Shown here: positions 63,201 through 64,000 of the stretch, in pieces
How the letters are laid out: every line of letters starts with the position of its first letter
How positions within the stretch are numbered: position 1 is the stretch's first letter
Origin: Alisma plantago-aquatica
Taxonomy: Eukaryota; Streptophyta; Magnoliopsida; Alismatales; Alismataceae
DNA: 64,000 nucleotides
Assembly: GCA_963693085.1 (NCBI GenBank)
Contig: OY856409.1
Location: forward strand, 657,492,591-657,556,590
Direction: 5' to 3'
Notes under the pieces: generated by a model
The model's database searches: none
What the model saw: only the letters and a program-made list of their open reading frames with translations
Told to the model about the DNA's origin: nothing
Position numbers and translations under genes: made by a program

Positions 63201-64000
63201 CATTTTACTTATTTACATATTCAATCCATTTATTTCATATTTATTTAAATAATATGACATTATTAAAATTAATGGACATGGAAGTATGTATTGTTACTCC
63301 AAAGCATATTATTTATTTTTGCTTAACCATTATGTTAGTAAAGGAAATACATTCATGATTTTATTACATGCTGGCACATAATTAAGTCATTATGTAAATG
63401 TGTTAATTTTTATCCATGTTTGGTCAAATCTAAGAAACCTCATCTTGCTAGATTTCTAATCATGGAATAGGGTAAGATTCTAAGTTTTGGTTTGTTACAC
63501 AAAAATTGTGCATATACTGCCTATAAGCGCATTGAGAAAGTCCATTCTGCAACTGCACACTACATAGCTTTCAATCAACCAACCAATGTCATAAAATTGA
63601 TGCTTTTCCCAATCAACTTGATTATTACTGCATATAGCCATGGTTTATGCAATATGGTGTGGAATTTATGCACAATAAAAAAACTATGGTGATCGTCTAT
63701 CATTTTCCACTGATAAATATTTTGGATTAGGAAATCATGGTTCATCTTGTAGGAAATAGTCATTAGAGGTATTAGGATGTGGACCTATAGTTACATCAAG
63801 GTAACTCCTTGTAACCGCCAACAATGGTTCATTAAATATGATACCAGTTGTCTTCAAATCCCTCTATCTTGAAGCATCCCATCTCACAAATCTCCTCCAT
63901 CGTCATCATGTTGGGAATTGGGTGCCAAGCCACTACTTCATCATATGCCTCTATATATTAATTCAATTCCAACTTCATTAACCCTCAATCTGGGGTTAAG
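60203..64000. other. Unassigned AT-rich sequence
   Basis: No gene or bounded element is recognised. At 63479-63499 TAAGTTTTGGTTTGTTACA closely resembles the end of the Gypsy-type LTR (55731-55749), so a related - strand LTR may start at 63499. Sequence to its left is not clearly homologous, so this remains a hint. Confidence 0.35.

Noticed and set aside
1..64000. CRISPR arrays, bacterial operons, riboswitches
   Set aside because: Nothing of the kind is present. The window is plant nuclear repeat DNA, and the regular repeats found are hairpin arrays without unique spacers of constant length.

Overview
This window is plant nuclear DNA with no intact host gene that I can support. It is AT-rich overall and almost all recognisable content is decayed transposable elements. 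The mix points to a seed plant, most likely an angiosperm with a large repeat-rich genome: two related Ty1/Copia elements with initiator-Met tRNA primer sites, a Ty3/Gypsy-type element, a Cassandra-like TRIM with 5S-rRNA-like LTRs, L1-type LINEs with endonuclease, RT and a C-terminal zinc-finger (zf-RVT) domain, and tRNA-derived SINEs. I cannot name the species.

Layout. 1-3.5 kb: AT-rich sequence with a 162-bp SINE (2095-2256) between perfect 12-bp target duplications. 3.5-5.1 kb: a 5'-truncated LINE on the + strand, flanked by TTATTTGTCTTA. 5.6-6.4 kb: an LTR-like segment with five tandem hairpins. 6.4-17.9 kb: Copia copy 1 (+ strand, heavily decayed, 5' LTR truncated). Its 3' LTR is split by a 3.08-kb element (13942-17018) whose two ~830-bp arms are inverted copies of each other. 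17.9-18.8 kb: an antisense LINE fragment (endonuclease end to start of RT). 18.8-21.1 kb: LTR-like sequence with a second hairpin array. 21.7-22.5 kb: the Cassandra-like TRIM. 22.5-32.8 kb: mostly unassigned, with a third hairpin array at 30.1 kb.

32.8-37.6 kb: a near full-length LINE on the - strand (ORF1, then endonuclease, RT and zf-RVT), flanked by a 16-bp duplication. 40.4-41.6 kb: a SINE-like fragment, then a GC-rich 908-bp insertion with an A tail and a 14-bp duplication. 43.3-60.2 kb: a nested pair. The outer element is a Gypsy-type LTR element on the - strand (43306-60197, TSD TCTTC, no recognisable coding region, so LARD-like). Its left-hand LTR is split by Copia copy 2 (44969-54153, + strand). 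The other outer LTR preserves the uninterrupted insertion site, so the nesting and the 5-bp duplication can be read directly. 60.2-64 kb: unassigned AT-rich sequence.

No genes work together here in the sense of an operon. The elements are dead or non-autonomous and the coding parts carry stops and frameshifts. Hand counts on sample segments give an order of ages: Copia copy 1 LTRs differ at about 16 of 100 bases, the outer Gypsy LTRs at about 14 of 100, and Copia copy 2 LTRs at about 9 of 141, which agrees with copy 2 being nested inside the Gypsy element.
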